Source: RUG13091 sp045113315
GTDB lineage: Bacteria; Bacillota_I; Bacilli_A; RFN20; CAG-826
Assembly (NCBI GenBank): GCA_045113315.1
Contig: JBGUIX010000014.1
Span: forward strand, 67,880-131,879
Direction of reading: 5' to 3'
Length of the DNA stretch: 64,000 nucleotides
Below are positions 62,329-64,000 of this stretch, piece by piece. The position numbers and the translations under genes are program-made. Under the pieces are notes generated by a model. The model was not told where the DNA came from and did no database searches. It saw only the letters and a program-made list of their open reading frames with translations. The stretch's first letter is position 1; every line of letters begins with the position of its first letter.

Positions 62329-63575
62329 TTACGGTGCCCTCCTATTTGATTATGTCTTTCTATGGCGGTGCTTTCTTCTGTTAAAGCACTCGCTCTTAAT
62401 AATATATTTTTACCATATTTATCTTTGAGTTTGTCCATGGCTTTATTTAATTCATGATTATTCTTTTCTTTTTTAGCGTCACCAAAAATATCGATTTGTT
62501 TATAACCAGAAGTTGATAATTTGCCAAAGTTTAAACCCACTCTTCGGATTGGATAATTTTGAATATGTTTATGGAAGATCTCCATTAAGGCTTTAAATAA
62601 TTCTTCTGTATCATCGGTCGCGTGTAATAGAGACATTTGACGAGAGAATCCACCCATTGTTTCTTTTGAATAACCGATAAATAAACCGACAAGTCCGCTT
62701 TGTTTCTTTTCACTTCTCAGTCTTTGTGATAAATCGTCGCACATCTCTCTAATAATCGTCACTATTTCTTTTTTGTTATAGTCTTTGAATAACACTTGTC
62801 CCACGGATAAAGAAGTACTTTCTGGAACATATACTTCATGAATATCCGATTCATCTAAACCATTTGCGTGCGCAACTAATTGATCACCAATAATACCAAA
62901 ATTATCATGAATAAAACTCTTATTGGCTCTCGCTAATTGACCGACATCTTTTATACCTAAAGCCTCTAATTTTGCTGCAGTTCTCTCACCAATTCCCCAA
63001 ATTTTGGTTAAAGGAGTGATTGGCCAAAGCTTTTCTTTAACATCTTCAATATGGATAGTAGCTACCCCATTAGGAGAGTGTTTAGCGTATATATCTAAAG
63101 CCACTTTCGCTAAGAAGAAATTATCACCTATTCCACCTGTCGCTTGAAGGTGTGTCTTCTCTTTAATCCTATTAATAATATTTAAAACTAAATTAACTGG
63201 TGTTTCGTGATAGTATTCGAGATAACTTGTTAAATCGATAAAGGCTTCATCGATGGAATAAACATGAATATCTTCTTTAGAAACAAATTCCATCATGATT
63301 CTAACTATCTCCGCACTTTTTTCGACATATCTTTCTATTCTTGGAACAGCATAGATATAGTCATAACCTTTTGGTAAATCTCTTATTCTTAATCTAGAAG
63401 GAACCCCTCTTTCTTTTAAAAACGGAGAGACACTTAAAACAATCGTGTTCTTCCCTCTTTCTTTATCAGCGACAACGAGAGGTACTTTCCACGCATCTAA
63501 ACCACGGTCTACACATTCTACGAATGAATAAAAGGCTTTTAAGTCGATAACAGCGATAGTTTTTTTAGGCGCCAT
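62325..63575 (-). CDS. Y-family DNA polymerase (UvrX/YqjW, Pol IV/V type)
   Basis: The 416-residue error-prone polymerase has the metal-binding A-V-I-D-L-K-A-F-Y-S-F-V-E (about 8-20) and Y-S-I-D-E-A-F-I-D (about 106-114) motifs, the helix-hairpin-helix I-W-G-I-G-E-R-T-A (about 193-201), a little-finger domain, and a clamp-binding motif Q-I-D-I-F (about 373-377). It bypasses lesions using the beta clamp. It is in operon with the YolD-like gene. TATAAT lies only six bases before its ATG, and I see no Firmicute LexA box (GAACATATGTTC type). Confidence 0.93.
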   Translation of the reverse strand: MAPKKTIAVIDLKAFYSFVECVDRGLDAWKVPLVVADKERGKNTIVLSVSPFLKERGVPSRLRIRDLPKGYDYIYAVPRIERYVEKSAEIVRIMMEFVSKEDIHVYSIDEAFIDLTSYLEYYHETPVNLVLNIINRIKEKTHLQATGGIGDNFFLAKVALDIYAKHSPNGVATIHIEDVKEKLWPITPLTKIWGIGERTAAKLEALGIKDVGQLARANKSFIHDNFGIIGDQLVAHANGLDESDIHEVYVPESTSLSVGQVLFKDYNKKEIVTIIREMCDDLSQRLRSEKKQSGLVGLFIGYSKETMGGFSRQMSLLHATDDTEELFKALMEIFHKHIQNYPIRRVGLNFGKLSTSGYKQIDIFGDAKKEKNNHELNKAMDKLKDKYGKNILLRASALTEESTAIERHNQIGGHRK

Positions 63576-63581
63576 AACAAT

Positions 63582-63587
63582 ATTATA
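63582..63587 (-). promoter_or_regulatory. -10 element next to the polymerase start
   Basis: TATAAT on the minus strand ends six bases before the ATG at 63575. There is no ribosome binding site, and the -35 region is poor. Confidence 0.5.
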
Positions 63588-63627
63588 TTTAGAAAAAATA
63601 TTAATATTAGTCTTGACATGATAATAA

Positions 63628-63654
63628 TTGAAAAAAAGTTCAAATACTTATAAT
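63628..63654 (+). promoter_or_regulatory. Candidate promoter of tRNA-Ala
   Basis: -10 TATAAT (63649-63654) lies 13 bases before the tRNA; TTGAAA (63628-63633) is the best -35 with a short spacing of 15 bases. A TTGACA at 63613-63618 is too far away to pair with it. Confidence 0.5.
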
Positions 63655-63667
63655 ATATTTACCGCAT

Positions 63668-63743
63668 GGGTCTGTAGCTCAGTTGGGAGAGCGCCTCGTT
63701 CGCAACGAGGAGGTCGTCGGTTCGAACCCGATCAGATCCACCA
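63668..63743 (+). tRNA. tRNA-Ala, anticodon CGC
   Basis: The 76 bases fold into a full cloverleaf: acceptor GGGTCTG with CAGATCC, D-arm GCTC/GAGC, anticodon stem CCTCG/CGAGG with loop TTCGCAA (anticodon CGC), T-arm GTCGG/CCGAT with TTCGAAC, and an encoded 3' CCA. The G3-T70 pair is the alanine identity element, which supports the reading of codon GCG. Confidence 0.97.
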
Positions 63744-63762
63744 TTTGAATGAAAATTTGTGG

Positions 63763-63794
63763 TTGTCCAAAGTCACTTATTCAAAATTGGACAA
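63763..63794. repeat. Short inverted repeat after the tRNA
   Basis: TTGTCCAA (63763-63770) and TTGGACAA (63787-63794) are perfect complements with a 16-base centre. It may be a weak hairpin after the tRNA or part of the flank of the mobile element. Confidence 0.5.
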
Positions 63795-63816
63795 AACTAC
63801 TTATCCAGCATAGATT

Positions 63817-63858
63817 AGGGGCTGTTAAGAAACTTATGAGGTGACTTAGCCCCTTTTA
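63817..63858 (+). terminator. Hairpin with T run; possible left end of an insertion sequence
   Basis: AGGGGCT (63817-63823) pairs with AGCCCCT (63848-63854) and TTTT follows. It could end the tRNA transcript. The sequence GGGGCTGTTAAGAAACTT also resembles terminal repeats of IS1182-like elements, so it may be the IS left end. Confidence 0.5.
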
Positions 63859-63865
63859 ATTTATG

Positions 63866-63901
63866 AAAAATAGGTGAAATCGCAAGAAATCACCTATTTT
63901 T
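63866..63901 (+). terminator. Strong hairpin upstream of the putative transposase gene
   Basis: A perfect twelve-base inverted repeat (AAAAATAGGTGA, 63866-63877, with TCACCTATTTTT, 63890-63901) with a twelve-base loop. Insertion sequences often carry such a structure before the transposase to block read-through from outside. Confidence 0.7.
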
Positions 63902-63933
63902 GTTACAATACAACTGTTCTATGGAGGTATTGT

Positions 63934-64000
63934 ATGCCTTATTTTACCACAAAACAGTTGGGTTTGTTTTCTTCCTACCAGTTAAATAAGAAGGAAGAGG
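63934..64000 (+). CDS. 5' end of an unidentified gene, probably a transposase (cut by window end)
   Basis: An ATG at 63934 follows GGAGGT by five bases and opens a frame that stays open to the window end: 22 codons beginning M-P-Y-F-T-T-K-Q-L-G-L-F. The preceding terminal-repeat-like hairpin and read-through barrier suggest an insertion sequence, and the Q-L-G-L-F-S-S start fits some IS1182-type transposases in feel, but the fragment is too short to identify. Confidence 0.45.
   Translation, partial: MPYFTTKQLGLFSSYQLNKKEE

Noticed and set aside
1..64000. Mycoplasma genetic code (UGA as tryptophan)
   Set aside because: Several genes end at TGA in the expected place, tryptophans are encoded by TGG, and RF2 is present with its UGA-based control.
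1..64000. CRISPR arrays, prophage modules, rRNA genes
   Set aside because: No regularly spaced repeats, no phage structural or integrase genes and no rRNA sequence were seen on either strand.

Overview
The window looks like the replication-origin region of a low-GC, Gram-positive-type bacterium of the Firmicutes/Bacilli lineage, most likely an uncultured host-associated Bacilli/Mollicutes-adjacent group such as RF39 or Erysipelotrichales. The placement rests on AT-rich coding, strong AAGGAG-type ribosome binding sites, the gene order around dnaA (dnaN, yaaA, recF, gyrB, gyrA on one side; rpmH, rnpA, yidC, jag, mnmE on the other), a dnaX-ebfC-recR-tmk-holB-ricT-rsmI cluster, and a prfB with the +1 frameshift. 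UGA is a stop codon (for example at the ends of comFC and of the 51001-51324 gene, and at the prfB frameshift site), so this is not the Mycoplasma code. The exact taxon cannot be settled by reading.

Left of the origin (1-18225) almost everything is on the minus strand, running away from oriC: dnaA and dnaN; then yaaA-recF-gyrB-gyrA-glycosyltransferase-serS ending at a strong terminator; the small SRP RNA followed at once by tadA; and an operon of overlapping genes (CtpE-like P-type ATPase, psuG, TetR regulator, iron alcohol dehydrogenase, degenerate M50-like membrane protein). The first 113 bases are the 3' end of a plus-strand FtsX-like ABC permease. The origin appears bipartite: DnaA boxes lie both upstream of dnaA (18226-18696) and between dnaA and dnaN (16697-16848).

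Right of the origin, plus-strand genes dominate: rpmH-rnpA-yidC-jag; mnmE-tatD-rnmV-ksgA; ispE, a short GlmU-like uridylyltransferase, a small repeat protein, a NUDIX hydrolase and a second nucleotidyltransferase; pyruvate phosphate dikinase (minus); an FGGY kinase, an ATP-grasp enzyme and an Arg-rich 45-residue protein; DegV; a RimK-like ATP-grasp enzyme and a pseudouridine synthase; typA (minus); and a YfhO-type giant membrane protein. The DNA polymerase III clamp-loader/recombination cluster (42366-48325) runs head-on to replication. prfA-prmC-rpiB is followed by a rearranged competence locus (comFA, comFC), then secA-prfB-YitT-uvrB, secG, a DUF308-type membrane protein, an M29 aminopeptidase, a YolD/Y-family polymerase pair, a tRNA-Ala(CGC), and what looks like the left end of an insertion sequence cut by the window edge.

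The most unusual places are: the comF locus, where an 81-bp diverged copy of the comFA Walker-A region sits upstream of an unrecognised basic 107-residue protein and where comFA itself has ATA at the expected start position; gyrase, where positions equivalent to E. coli GyrA 83 and 87 and GyrB 426 all carry residues associated with quinolone insensitivity; a GlmU that lacks most of its acetyltransferase half; a YidC lipoprotein with a large extra extracytoplasmic region; palindromes around the secA promoter; and several genes whose -10 box lies only 6-9 bases from the start codon, suggesting leaderless or near-leaderless mRNAs.
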